Assembly: GCA_964644025.1 (NCBI GenBank)
Contig: CAZXVW010000002.1
Location: 1-63,627 of the forward strand
DNA length: 63,627 nucleotides
Reading direction: 5' to 3'
Origin: CAZXVW01 sp964644025
GTDB lineage: Bacteria; Acidobacteriota; Terriglobia; Bryobacterales; Bryobacteraceae
In this document: positions 42,439 through 50,625 of the stretch, piece by piece
Layout: the number at the start of each line of letters is the position of its first letter
How positions within the stretch are numbered: the stretch's first letter is position 1
Made by a program: the position numbers and the translations under genes
Notes under the pieces: generated by a model
Databases searched by the model: none
What the model saw: only the letters and a program-made list of their open reading frames with translations
What the model was told of the DNA's origin: nothing

Positions 42439-43437
42439 CTACCAGCCGGCCCCCTTGGTGGTGGTCTTGACCCGGCACAGGTACATGTCCGCCGTGATGT
42501 AAAGCACCGAGCCGTCGCCACCCCAGGCGCAATTGGCCGTTCGCTCCCCGGTCGAAATCCGCCCCAGGTGCGTGCCGTCGGGCGCGATGACGTGAATTCC
42601 GCCCGGCCCGCTGGCGAACAGGTTCCCGTTGCGGTCCACCTTCATTCCGTCCGGCAGACCGGGCAGCTTGTCCACCAGGCTCGTCACGTCGTAGAAGACC
42701 CGGCCCCGGCCGAGCGTGCCGTCCGGCTTTACCGGGAAGGCCATCCAGATGGCGCGCTCCGGGTCCGACTGCGACACGTACAGCGTCTTCTCATCCGGCG
42801 AGAAGGCGATCCCGTTCGGGAACGTCATCTCCTTGGTGAGCAACGTGAGATGCCCATCTTTCGACAGACGGTAGACGCCGCAAAAGCCCAGCTCGGACCG
42901 CGGGTCCTCCAGATGCTTCGGCAGGCCGTAAGGCGGATCAGTGAAGTACAGGTCGCCGTTGGATTTGAACGTGGCGTCATTGGGGCTGTTCAGCCGTTTG
43001 CCCCGGTAGTTGTCCACCAGCGTCCGCTTGCCGCCGTCCTTGTAAAGGACCGAGATCCGGCGGTCGCCGTGCTCGCAGGAAACCAGCCGGCCCTGGCTGT
43101 CCAACAGGAGCCCGTTCGAGCCCGGCTCCGGCGCATACGGGGCCACCCCGGTGTAGCCGGACGGTTTCAGGTACAGGCTGGCGCCCACGCCTTCCTTCCA
43201 CTTCATCACCGAGTTCCGGGGGATGTCCGAGAACAGCAGGTAGCCTCCCTTATTCACCCACACCGGTCCTTCGGCCCACTCGAAGCCCGAGCTGAGGACT
43301 TCGATCCTGGCGTCGCGGGGGATCAGTTCATCCAGCCGCGGGCTGTCCCGGATGATCTCGCCGATCACCGGAAAGTTCGTAGTGTCCTGCGCCATGGCAG
43401 CCGCCAGCAGCAACGGCGCGAGCATCAATCTTTTCAT
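42439..43437 (-). CDS. Secreted SMP-30/gluconolactonase-family protein
   Basis: A 332-residue six-bladed beta-propeller with a signal peptide (MKRLMLAPLLLAAAMAQ). It carries the family residues: metal-binding Glu in GFEWAEGPVWV, Asn in LNSPNDATF, and Asp in GLPDGMKVDRNGNLF; TFPNGIAFSPDEKTLYVS also matches the family. Such enzymes hydrolyse sugar lactones. The Shine-Dalgarno AGGAGA fits ATG 43437; the long upstream frame is spurious. Periplasmic lactone hydrolysis would agree with the nearby sugar-acid and glycan genes. Confidence 0.9.
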   Translation of the reverse strand: MKRLMLAPLLLAAAMAQDTTNFPVIGEIIRDSPRLDELIPRDARIEVLSSGFEWAEGPVWVNKGGYLLFSDIPRNSVMKWKEGVGASLYLKPSGYTGVAPYAPEPGSNGLLLDSQGRLVSCEHGDRRISVLYKDGGKRTLVDNYRGKRLNSPNDATFKSNGDLYFTDPPYGLPKHLEDPRSELGFCGVYRLSKDGHLTLLTKEMTFPNGIAFSPDEKTLYVSQSDPERAIWMAFPVKPDGTLGRGRVFYDVTSLVDKLPGLPDGMKVDRNGNLFASGPGGIHVIAPDGTHLGRISTGERTANCAWGGDGSVLYITADMYLCRVKTTTKGAGW

Positions 43438-43645
43438 CGCCGGTCTCCTGTGATCAGAAATTTTCGCCTTCCATCCTATCGCCTCCGCCAGGGACCGATC
43501 ACCTTGTTGTTCGCGGCCCCACCGGTGCGTGGTGGTGCAATTTCCACGGCGGGCAAATCCCGGCGGGGAGAATCCTGGCCGCGCCCGAAGCTGCGCTGCC
43601 AGGTCTGTGCGCAGTCCGGCTGGGAATTCCGGAACCCCGTCTGGG

Positions 43646-44473
43646 CTACAACTTCCCCTGCTCGTACAAGCTCCAGAACTGTTCCGGCGGCATGCGGTTT
43701 TCAAACGTGGTGCCCAGCTCGCGCAGCGACGGCATCTGCCTGGCGATCTCCAGGCCCTTCTTGATGCGCCCAGGCGTGAAGATGAGCCTGGTGAGCCGCA
43801 GTGAGCGGATTGGCGTCAAGTCGGTGACCGGGGTATGGCCGATGTGCAGCCGCTCGAGCGTGCGGACCCCGGCCAACGGCGTCAGGTCTTTCACCTGCGT
43901 TCCCTCCAGCGTGAGGCTGACGAGCGGGCAGTTCTTCAACGGCGAGATATCGCTGACCGGAGCGCCGTTCAGCCAGAGCATTTGCAACGGCAGGCCGCTG
44001 AGGGGCGTCAGGTCGGTCACCGGACAACCCAGGAGGTTGAGCTCGGCCAGCGCGGAGCCGGCCAGTGGCGACAGGTCGGTGACCCTCGTGTTGCTGAGGT
44101 AAAGCCGCATCAGCTTCATTCCGTTGAGCGGGCTGATGTCGGTGACGGACGTATCCTCGGCGTAGAACTCCACCAGCGGCTGGCCGGCGAGCGGGCTGAG
44201 GTCGGCCACCTGCAATCCACGAATATCCAGCCCCTGAAGTTGCATCCGCCGCAACGGCGACAGGTCTGTGATGCCGGTGCCCGACAATTGAGCCGCGATC
44301 ACTCTGCCGAGCTCGATCTGCACCTGGGCATTGCCGTTGTAATCCGGGTTCTTCTCCTTAAGCGCCGCCTGGACCTTCTCCGGCGTCCAGTCGGTCCGGG
44401 GTTCGGATTTCTCCCCGCAGCCCCACAACAGCAACGCAGCTACGGGCAAACAGATCCATGCTTTGTTCGGCAT
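43646..44473 (-). CDS. Leucine-rich-repeat lipoprotein
   Basis: A 275-residue protein with a lipoprotein signal: LPVAALLLWGC puts the lipidated Cys at residue 19. After a charged N-terminal region, residues ~68-235 hold eight tandem repeats of 21-22 residues with the pattern VTDLSPLxGxxLxxLxLxxT, the short bacterial SDS22/internalin-like LRR type. A C-terminal cap contains GLEIARQMPSLREL. GGAGG precedes ATG 44473. It would be anchored to the inner or outer membrane and probably binds a protein or glycan. No enzymatic motif is visible. Confidence 0.85.
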   Translation of the reverse strand: MPNKAWICLPVAALLLWGCGEKSEPRTDWTPEKVQAALKEKNPDYNGNAQVQIELGRVIAAQLSGTGITDLSPLRRMQLQGLDIRGLQVADLSPLAGQPLVEFYAEDTSVTDISPLNGMKLMRLYLSNTRVTDLSPLAGSALAELNLLGCPVTDLTPLSGLPLQMLWLNGAPVSDISPLKNCPLVSLTLEGTQVKDLTPLAGVRTLERLHIGHTPVTDLTPIRSLRLTRLIFTPGRIKKGLEIARQMPSLRELGTTFENRMPPEQFWSLYEQGKL

Positions 44474-44649
44474 CGTTCCTCCTGACAGTCTTCCACTGTA
44501 CATGAAAAGCCGGGGATAGAGCACCGCCTGGCCGGTCTTCATAATAATGATCGACTGCTTTTGCCCCGGTACCGGCTTTTTCCCGGCGCGGGCTTTCAGA
44601 TCGTCCCGGAGGCGGGATCGCCGGCCGCCATTTCCGCTAAACTGGCTTC

Positions 44650-45690
44650 ATGCGAGTTTGCGGATCGGTTTTCCTCGGTGTTTTGCTGGCGGCCTCTCTG
44701 GCGCCGTCGGTTGAAATTGACCAGCCGCAGCCTTACCGGGCGGCGCGTTCCTCCAGCTACGCACGGGATGGCGGCAACCGCGATGCGGCCACGGTACCTC
44801 CGAAGAGCAGCCACACGGTGGCGGAGATGCGAGGCCCGGGCCGGATCGTCCACATGTGGTTCACCATCGCCACCAACGAGCGCGACTACCTGCGCACCAC
44901 CCGGCTGAAAATTTACTGGGACGGGGCGGCCACGCCGGCCGTCGACGTCCCGTTCGGCTTGTTCCACGCCCAGGGACACGGCCTGGTCCGGCAGTTGAAC
45001 TCGGCGTTCCTCACCGTGCGGGCCCGGCCGGAGCTGAATCACAACCTGCCCAACAAGAATGTGGCCGGCTTCAACAGCTATTTCCCGATGCCGTACGCCC
45101 GCAGCGCCCGCGTGGTGATTGAAAACACGTCGGAGGAGCCGCTGCGGAGCCTTTATTATCAGATCGACTACCAGGAGTGGGACCAGCCGCCGAGCCCGCT
45201 GCGCTTCCATGCGCGGTATCACGAAACTGCTCCAGAGCCGTATCCCGGCCCGGCGGCCGGTAAGTTCACGGCGAAAAACGTGGACGGGCGCGACAACCAC
45301 CTGATCCTGGAAACCAAGGGCCGCGGGCATTATATCGGCGTGGTGCTCAGCGTGGACGCCGCCGGCGCCGGCTGGTGGGAAGGTGACGAGATGATCTGGA
45401 TCGACGGCGAGGCGCATCCGTCGATCCACGGCACCGGAACCGAAGACTACTTCGGCGGCGCCTGGGGCTTTCGCGCCGAATACAATACGCCTTACCACGG
45501 TGTTTCGCTGCTGAAGAAGGTTCCCGGACGCAAGGACTGGCAGGCGGGCCTGTTCACCGTCTATCGCTTCCACGAGCGCGATCCGGTGCCGTTTACGAAA
45601 TCCATCAAGATCTCCATCGAACGAGGCCACAACAATCACCGCCGCGACAGCTTCTACCGCAGCGTCGCCTACTGGTACCAGCAGCCGTAG
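44650..45690 (+). CDS. Secreted GH172 / DUF2961 family protein
   Basis: A 346-residue exported protein (signal MRVCGSVFLGVLLAASLA) of the DUF2961 family, now glycoside hydrolase family 172 (alpha-D-fructofuranosidases and arabinofuranosidases). Two jelly-roll-type regions are seen. Family markers are GRIVHMWFTIAT, NLPNKNVAGFNSYFPMPY, EGDEMIWIDGE and GTGTEDYFGGAWGF, where conserved Glu residues serve as catalytic acids. The length is slightly under the typical 360-380. It is divergent from the LRR lipoprotein gene. An arabinofuranose or fructofuranose substrate would agree with araB in the window. Confidence 0.88.
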   Translation: MRVCGSVFLGVLLAASLAPSVEIDQPQPYRAARSSSYARDGGNRDAATVPPKSSHTVAEMRGPGRIVHMWFTIATNERDYLRTTRLKIYWDGAATPAVDVPFGLFHAQGHGLVRQLNSAFLTVRARPELNHNLPNKNVAGFNSYFPMPYARSARVVIENTSEEPLRSLYYQIDYQEWDQPPSPLRFHARYHETAPEPYPGPAAGKFTAKNVDGRDNHLILETKGRGHYIGVVLSVDAAGAGWWEGDEMIWIDGEAHPSIHGTGTEDYFGGAWGFRAEYNTPYHGVSLLKKVPGRKDWQAGLFTVYRFHERDPVPFTKSIKISIERGHNNHRRDSFYRSVAYWYQQP

Positions 45691-45754
45691 AAGACGGCGC
45701 GGGCAGCGGGGCGCGTGGAAAAACCGGGACAGCGGGAACGGTTCGCGAGCCGGC

Positions 45755-45949
45755 GAATGCATCGAATGGCTCACGATTCGCGATCAGGCCCACAGTGTAG
45801 GCGATGATGTCGAGCGGATCAAATCGCACCCGCTTGTCCCGCGTTCCCTTCCCGTCTACGGTTACATTTTCGACGTAAAGACGGGACTGCTCAAAGAGGT
45901 GCAGGAGGCAACCCGGACCGGGATGGCGGTCCTGGCCTACAATGTCTGA
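45755..45949 (+). pseudogene. Remnant of a beta-class carbonic anhydrase (C-terminus only)
   Basis: In the 334-base gap after the GH172 gene, the frame ending at the TGA of 45947-45949 reads like the last ~50 residues of a beta-carbonic anhydrase: DDVERIKSHPLVPRSLPVYG followed by YIFDVKTGLLKEV. There is no start codon in frame at a sensible place, and the zinc-binding Cys/His half is missing. The 5' end is blurred: the frame stays open back to about 45692 but that part does not look coding. It is best read as a decayed gene whose 5' part was deleted. Confidence 0.65.
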
Positions 45950-46024
45950 GTAGCTGGCCGTGGCGGCGCCGGGCAACTCCATGAGGAAAACCCCGGACCA
46001 CGCCAGGCGAAAGGAAACGACTCC

Positions 46025-46960
46025 ATGAAAGCTAAAGCATACCAGCACAGCGTGGTGAGACTCCTACTACCGTTGCTGATTGTTCTGCTCAGTGCGCCCG
46101 CGCTATCGCAGCAAAGACAGCGCTCCCCCAGACGGCTGGTGGAGCCGGTCAACCTGGTCTACCAGAACGAAATCGAGGGCATAGAGGTCCCGATCCAGGA
46201 AACTTACGTCCGCTCCTCCGACGGACTCTACATCCCGGCTGTCGTGCTCAGGCCGAGGGGCGAGGCTCCGTTCCCCGCCGTGATCGTCATCCATGGGGCG
46301 CCGGGCGGCCGCGGGATGAGCGCGCTCAAGAGGGAACTTCAAACTCGCGGCATGGTTGCCGAACGCTTCCTCAAGGAAGGCTACGTGGTGGTTGTCTCCG
46401 ACTACCGCGCCCGCGAGCTCCCGGGTAAAGAAGGGCCGAAAGATTTCTCCTACGCCGGCGACATAGTTTCGATGATCCGCTACACCAAACGACTTCCATA
46501 CGTCGACCCAGATAAGGTTTGTATATACAGTGGAAGCCTGGGTTCGGAGAGTTCCGTGCTCGCCCTGGGCGAAGAATCGGTCGCCGCCGCAGTGATCAAC
46601 GCTCCAGCGGGATTCACCTATTTGAGGGTGCCCCGCGCTAGGCTCAGCTCGAAGCCCCACTCCGGCGATATTCTCCCCGATGACGCCATTGACAAGAAAG
46701 TCGCCGTGGCGAATCTCAGCAAGATTAATTCTCCGTTGCTTTTTGTCGTCGGTACCGCTGACAACTTTCTACCCGCCGTAAGAAAGACGCACGCCATCCT
46801 GACCGAGCTGGGCAAGGATGCCTCCATAGATATTTATCCCGGTCAGAAGCACGGCTTCTACTTCGGCCCCAGGAAGCAGAACGGGAAATATGAACCCGCA
46901 GCCGCATTTTCCAAGGCGCTGAACAAAGCCGTAGCTTTCCTTGGCGAGAGAACCAAATAG
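46025..46960 (+). CDS. Exported alpha/beta hydrolase
   Basis: A 311-residue alpha/beta hydrolase with a signal peptide (VVRLLLPLLIVLLSAPALS). The oxyanion loop IHGAPGGRG is followed by the nucleophile elbow YSGSLGSES, where the first Gly of GxSxG is Ser. The Asp is in VVGTADNFLP and the His in GQKHGFYF. The closest families are acylaminoacyl-peptidase or dienelactone-hydrolase-like enzymes. AAGGAAA precedes the ATG. Its substrate is unknown. It lies directly after the carbonic anhydrase remnant and may have arrived or been left by the same rearrangement. Confidence 0.82.
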   Translation: MKAKAYQHSVVRLLLPLLIVLLSAPALSQQRQRSPRRLVEPVNLVYQNEIEGIEVPIQETYVRSSDGLYIPAVVLRPRGEAPFPAVIVIHGAPGGRGMSALKRELQTRGMVAERFLKEGYVVVVSDYRARELPGKEGPKDFSYAGDIVSMIRYTKRLPYVDPDKVCIYSGSLGSESSVLALGEESVAAAVINAPAGFTYLRVPRARLSSKPHSGDILPDDAIDKKVAVANLSKINSPLLFVVGTADNFLPAVRKTHAILTELGKDASIDIYPGQKHGFYFGPRKQNGKYEPAAAFSKALNKAVAFLGERTK

Positions 46961-46971
46961 GCCGCACAGGC

Positions 46972-47000
46972 CGCGCCCGCGCCGGACAATGCCGGGCGCG
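46972..47000 (+). terminator. GC hairpin after the hydrolase gene
   Basis: CGCGCCCG and CGGGCGCG pair over 8 bp around a 13-base loop, 11 bases after the hydrolase stop. There is no T-tract. Confidence 0.35.
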
Positions 47001-47173
47001 GAGATGGAGAGTTCCTGTTGACCTCCGGACGCCCGCAGTATCAGCCGTTGTCAGATCTGCGGTGTAATTTCGCCCCGGGCTGCAGTAGCCGGGGTTAACA
47101 TTACGGTTACCTGAGCGGAGGGTACGGGAACGCCGGGAGGCGGCCGGACGGCGGATTCGAAGGCAATTCCAGA

Positions 47174-47252
47174 GCGCCACGGACGAGGAAAAGACAGCGC
47201 AAAGAGCACCGCCGGGTAGGCCCGGCCGTCATCCCAACTCCGTCCGTGGCGC
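47174..47252 (-). repeat. 12-bp inverted repeat enclosing a second hairpin
   Basis: GCGCCACGGACG (47174-47185) and CGTCCGTGGCGC (47241-47252) are perfect complements. Between them GCCGGG and CCCGGC (47211-47226) form an inner stem. The element ends three bases before the tpx stop region, so it would sit at the 3' end of the tpx mRNA. Confidence 0.5.
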
Positions 47253-47255
47253 CAT

Positions 47256-47768
47256 CTATTTCAGCAGGCGCTGAGCCGCCGCCAGGGCCTTGTCGTAGTC
47301 GGGGTGTTCGGTTACTTCCGGCACGTATTCCACGTAGCGAATGACGCTGCCGGCGTCCAGCACAAAAATCGCCCGGCTCTCGATCCGCAACTCCTTGATC
47401 AGCGTGCCATAGGCCTGCCCGAACGAGGCTTGCCGGTGGTCGGAAAGCATCTTCACGTGGTCCACGCCGAAGGCGTCGCACCACCGCTTCTGGCCGAAAG
47501 GCAGGTCCATGCTGATGGTGTAGATGTCGATGCCGGCGAGCGCGGGCGCCTCCCGGTCGAAACGCTTTGTCTGCATGTCGCAAACCGGCGTATCGAGGGA
47601 CGGCACCACGCTGAAGATGCGCACGTTGTTGCCCGTGTCGGCCAGCCGCACCGGCTGGAGCTTGCGGTCGACGCACTCGAAATCCGGGGCCGCGTCCCCG
47701 GGCTTCAGCTCCGGGCCAACCAGCGTCAGGGGCTTTCCATTGATCGTCACTGCACCTGCTCGTTCCAT
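47256..47768 (-). CDS. tpx: Thiol peroxidase (atypical 2-Cys peroxiredoxin)
   Basis: A 170-residue peroxiredoxin that reduces H2O2 and alkyl hydroperoxides with thioredoxin as donor. The peroxidatic Cys lies in PSLDTPVCDMQTKRF (about residue 63) and the resolving Cys in QKRWCDAFG (about 97), the spacing of Tpx. GDAAPDFECVD and the VEYVPEVTEHPDYDKAL C-terminus are standard. It follows the YyaL-like gene by 36 bases and ends beside a nested inverted repeat. Confidence 0.95.
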   Translation of the reverse strand: MERAGAVTINGKPLTLVGPELKPGDAAPDFECVDRKLQPVRLADTGNNVRIFSVVPSLDTPVCDMQTKRFDREAPALAGIDIYTISMDLPFGQKRWCDAFGVDHVKMLSDHRQASFGQAYGTLIKELRIESRAIFVLDAGSVIRYVEYVPEVTEHPDYDKALAAAQRLLK

Positions 47769-47804
47769 TGGTCCTCCTTCCCGACCGGCTTGGCGGCGTT
47801 GCAG

Positions 47805-49913
47805 CTATTCTAACAGTGCGGCGAATTCCCGCGCGCTTCTCGCCGGCGACCGGCAAGTGTAGTTTTCGCAGACGTAGGCCGCCGCCCGCCCGTCGATGGG
47901 CTTCATCTGGCGGATCTCCGGCAGTGCATCGCCAAACTTCTCCCGCGTGGCCTCATCCACGAGCAGCAGGATCCGATAGGGGAGAAACCGGCGCCAGAAC
48001 TCGCGCAGAAGGGCCTCGGTGTCTTCGCTCGACGCTTCCCCGGCCAGCAGAATTTGCTTGGGCGGGGAGGTGGCGAAGCCCAGCGCCACCAGCATCTGGG
48101 GCACGCCGGGCGGAGCCGCCCGCGCCAGCGGCGCAAAGGCCTGCAGGGTGCGCTCGGCGGCTTGCCGGAACTCGCCCCGTCCGGTCATCCCGGCGAGCCG
48201 GAGCAGCCCGAGCGCGGCCGCCGCATTGCCGGAAGGCTCAGCGCCGTCGTAGTCGTCCTTCAAGCGCATCACCAGACTCGGATCGTCGCCGGTGGTGACG
48301 AAAAAGCCGCCCTGGCCGCTGTCTTCAAACAGCTCCCGCTCGCGCTCGGCCAGCGCGGCGGCCGCCTCCAGGTAGCGCCTGTCGAACGACGCCTCGTACA
48401 GATCCACCAGCGCCTGGATCAGGAATGCGTAGTCGTCCAGGAAGGCGGGGATCGCCGTTTCCCCGTCGCAATGGCGCCGCCACAGCCGCCCGGAGGCCGG
48501 CTCGTACATCCGGGCCAGCAGGAACTCCGCCGCCTCCCGGGCCGCCTCCAGATAGCGGGCTTCACCCAGCACGCGCCCGCCGAAGGCAAGCGCCGAAATC
48601 ATGAGCGCGTTCCACGCCGTGAGGATCTTTTCGTCCCGGTGCGGCCGCCGGCGCCGGGAACGAGCCGCCAGCAGTGCCGCGCGGGCCTGCTCGAGCGCCG
48701 CCGCTACTTCGCTGGTCGCGGCCCCAAACCGTTCCGCGGTCTCCTCCACCGAATGAGCCTGGTAAAGGATGTTCCGGCCAGCGAATTCGCCCGCGGGATC
48801 CTCTTCGACGTTTCCGCCCGGCTCCACGCCGTAGCAGTAGCAGAACGGCCCGGAGTCCGCCTCGCCGAGCACCCGCGCGATTTCAGCGTGCGTCCAGGTG
48901 TAGTAGCTCCCCTCGCCTCTCCGTGGTCCCGCGGCTGCGTCGATCACGCTGTCGGCGTCCTCGGCCGAATAGAAGGCTCCGTCCGGATGCCTCATTTCCC
49001 GAAGGACATAATCGAGCGTCTGGCGGGCGACGCCGGCAAAGAAGTCCTCGCGCGTCACCTGGTACGCCTCCAGGTAGGAGACGGCGAGCTGGGCCTGATC
49101 ATAGAGCATCTTTTCAAAGTGGGGCACAAACCAGCGCTCGTCGACCGAGTAGCGGTGAAAGCCGCCGCCGAGCTGGTCGCGAATGCCCCCGGCGGCCATC
49201 TTGTGCAGCGTGTGCGACACCATCTCGACGGCCTCGGTCATCCCGGTCCGGGCGCCGTAACGGAGCAGAAAATTGAAAGACACCGGCCGGGGAAATTTCG
49301 GCGCGCCGCCGAAACCGCCGTACTCCCGGTCATGGCCCCGCCGGAATAACTGGAACGCCGAATCCAGAAGCTCAGCTTCCGGCGGTGTCCCGTCAGCGGC
49401 CGGCAGTGAAATCTGCCGTTGGAGTTGTTCGGCAATCTGCTCGCTGGAGGTAGTGATCTGATCGCGGTCCTTCTCCCAGGCTTCGGCCAGGCGGCGCAGT
49501 ATGGTTACGAATCCCGGCCGCCCCTGGCTGTCCACCGGCGGGTAATAGGTCCCGCCGTAGAACGGCTTCCCCTCCGGCGTCAGCCACACCGACAGCGGCC
49601 AGCCGCCGCTTCCGGTGATCGCCGTGACGAAGCCCATGTAGATCCGGTCCACGTCAGGCCGTTCCTCGCGGTCCACTTTTACCGGGACGAACCACCGGTT
49701 GAGCAACGCGGCCACTTCCTCGGACTCGAAGGATTCCCGCGCCATCACGTGACACCAGTGGCAGGTCGAGTAGCCGATGGACAGAAAGACCGGCTTGTTC
49801 TCCCGCCGCGCTTTGGTAAAGGTTTGCTCTCCCCACGGGTGCCAGTCCACCGGATTGTGGGCGTGTTGCTGAAGGTAAGGGCTTTTCTCGCCGATCAGTT
49901 TATTGGTATACAT
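47805..49913 (-). CDS. YyaL/DUF255 thioredoxin-domain protein
   Basis: A 702-residue protein of the YyaL/SSP411 (spermatogenesis-associated protein 20) family. The N-terminal thioredoxin-like domain carries KSPYLQQHAHNPVDWHPWG and YSTCHWCHVMARESFE (about residues 45-60). This is followed by GGWPLSVWLTPEGKPF and a long alpha/alpha-barrel domain related to N-acylglucosamine epimerases (CHEKILTAW-like DEKILTAWNALMI). Its function is not settled; redox or carbohydrate roles have been proposed. ATG 49913 begins the conserved N-terminus. Its promoter lies in the 67-base divergent gap with DUF5752, and it probably transcribes tpx. Confidence 0.9.
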   Translation of the reverse strand: MYTNKLIGEKSPYLQQHAHNPVDWHPWGEQTFTKARRENKPVFLSIGYSTCHWCHVMARESFESEEVAALLNRWFVPVKVDREERPDVDRIYMGFVTAITGSGGWPLSVWLTPEGKPFYGGTYYPPVDSQGRPGFVTILRRLAEAWEKDRDQITTSSEQIAEQLQRQISLPAADGTPPEAELLDSAFQLFRRGHDREYGGFGGAPKFPRPVSFNFLLRYGARTGMTEAVEMVSHTLHKMAAGGIRDQLGGGFHRYSVDERWFVPHFEKMLYDQAQLAVSYLEAYQVTREDFFAGVARQTLDYVLREMRHPDGAFYSAEDADSVIDAAAGPRRGEGSYYTWTHAEIARVLGEADSGPFCYCYGVEPGGNVEEDPAGEFAGRNILYQAHSVEETAERFGAATSEVAAALEQARAALLAARSRRRRPHRDEKILTAWNALMISALAFGGRVLGEARYLEAAREAAEFLLARMYEPASGRLWRRHCDGETAIPAFLDDYAFLIQALVDLYEASFDRRYLEAAAALAERERELFEDSGQGGFFVTTGDDPSLVMRLKDDYDGAEPSGNAAAALGLLRLAGMTGRGEFRQAAERTLQAFAPLARAAPPGVPQMLVALGFATSPPKQILLAGEASSEDTEALLREFWRRFLPYRILLLVDEATREKFGDALPEIRQMKPIDGRAAAYVCENYTCRSPARSAREFAALLE

Positions 49914-49980
49914 GGCAGTTGAGTCCCAGTCCAGTCCCAGTGGCAGGCGGGAAGAACTTTGCCCATTGTAACGCAACATT

Positions 49981-50625
49981 ATGGCTTTTCAGTTTTACAC
50001 CGGACGCCGCCTGGTTGAGTTAACCGGGCGCAAGGCGCGAACATTACCGGAGCTGCTCGAGCACATGCGGGCAGTCTCCCCTTCGGCGATCTTCTACCAC
50101 ACGCACGAGCGCTACCTGACACACCACTTTCGCCGACCGACCTTTTTCAATGACTTCGCCGAGTGGAGCTCCCGTGCCCTTCAGGAGCAGGCCGCGGCCG
50201 AAAAGCTCGGCGCCATCGACATGCTCGACTTCACTTCGCTGGAGGGCTTGCGCGACGCCTTGGTTCGCGCGCTGGAATCCTCGCTGGAGGCTAACGGCGG
50301 ACGCCTGCGCGAGTGCCCGCCCGGCGACGAGTTCCACTTCTGCAAGGTGAAGAGCTTCATCATGCCCACCGGCATGGTGGCCGAGAACCTGGAGCAGTTC
50401 GCCAAGAACCTGCAGCACGCGACGAACTCCTCCACCTTCTTTCACTTTTTCGAGGCGCGCCTGCGCCTGGAACGCAAAACGAACGATTTCTCCCTCTGGC
50501 TCTCCGACCTCGGCGAGCGAAGACTCGCTGATGACATCGACCGGCTCGATCCTTACGTGATGACGCTGGAGGAACTCAGGAAACAAATCTACGTGCTGTG
50601 CCGGCGGCGCCTTGCGGAGCGATAA
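49981..50625 (+). CDS. DUF5752 family protein
   Basis: A 214-residue protein. FQFYTGRRLVELTGRKARTL at the N-terminus, IFYHTHERYLTHHF and the AIDMLDFTSLEGLRDAL segment mark the family, which typically sits directly before trehalose synthase genes. Its function is unknown; the conserved His residues near 40-50 suggest metal or ligand binding. It is rich in helices and has no export signal. The TAA stop is immediately followed by the TreT ATG, so the two are translationally linked. Confidence 0.85.
   Translation: MAFQFYTGRRLVELTGRKARTLPELLEHMRAVSPSAIFYHTHERYLTHHFRRPTFFNDFAEWSSRALQEQAAAEKLGAIDMLDFTSLEGLRDALVRALESSLEANGGRLRECPPGDEFHFCKVKSFIMPTGMVAENLEQFAKNLQHATNSSTFFHFFEARLRLERKTNDFSLWLSDLGERRLADDIDRLDPYVMTLEELRKQIYVLCRRRLAER

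Noticed and set aside
41065..43764. Very long plus-strand open frame (899 codons) over the deacetylase-like, SMP-30 and LRR region
   Set aside because: It is antisense to three genes with clear families, has no family motif of its own, and such long antisense frames are expected in GC-rich genes with strong third-position bias.
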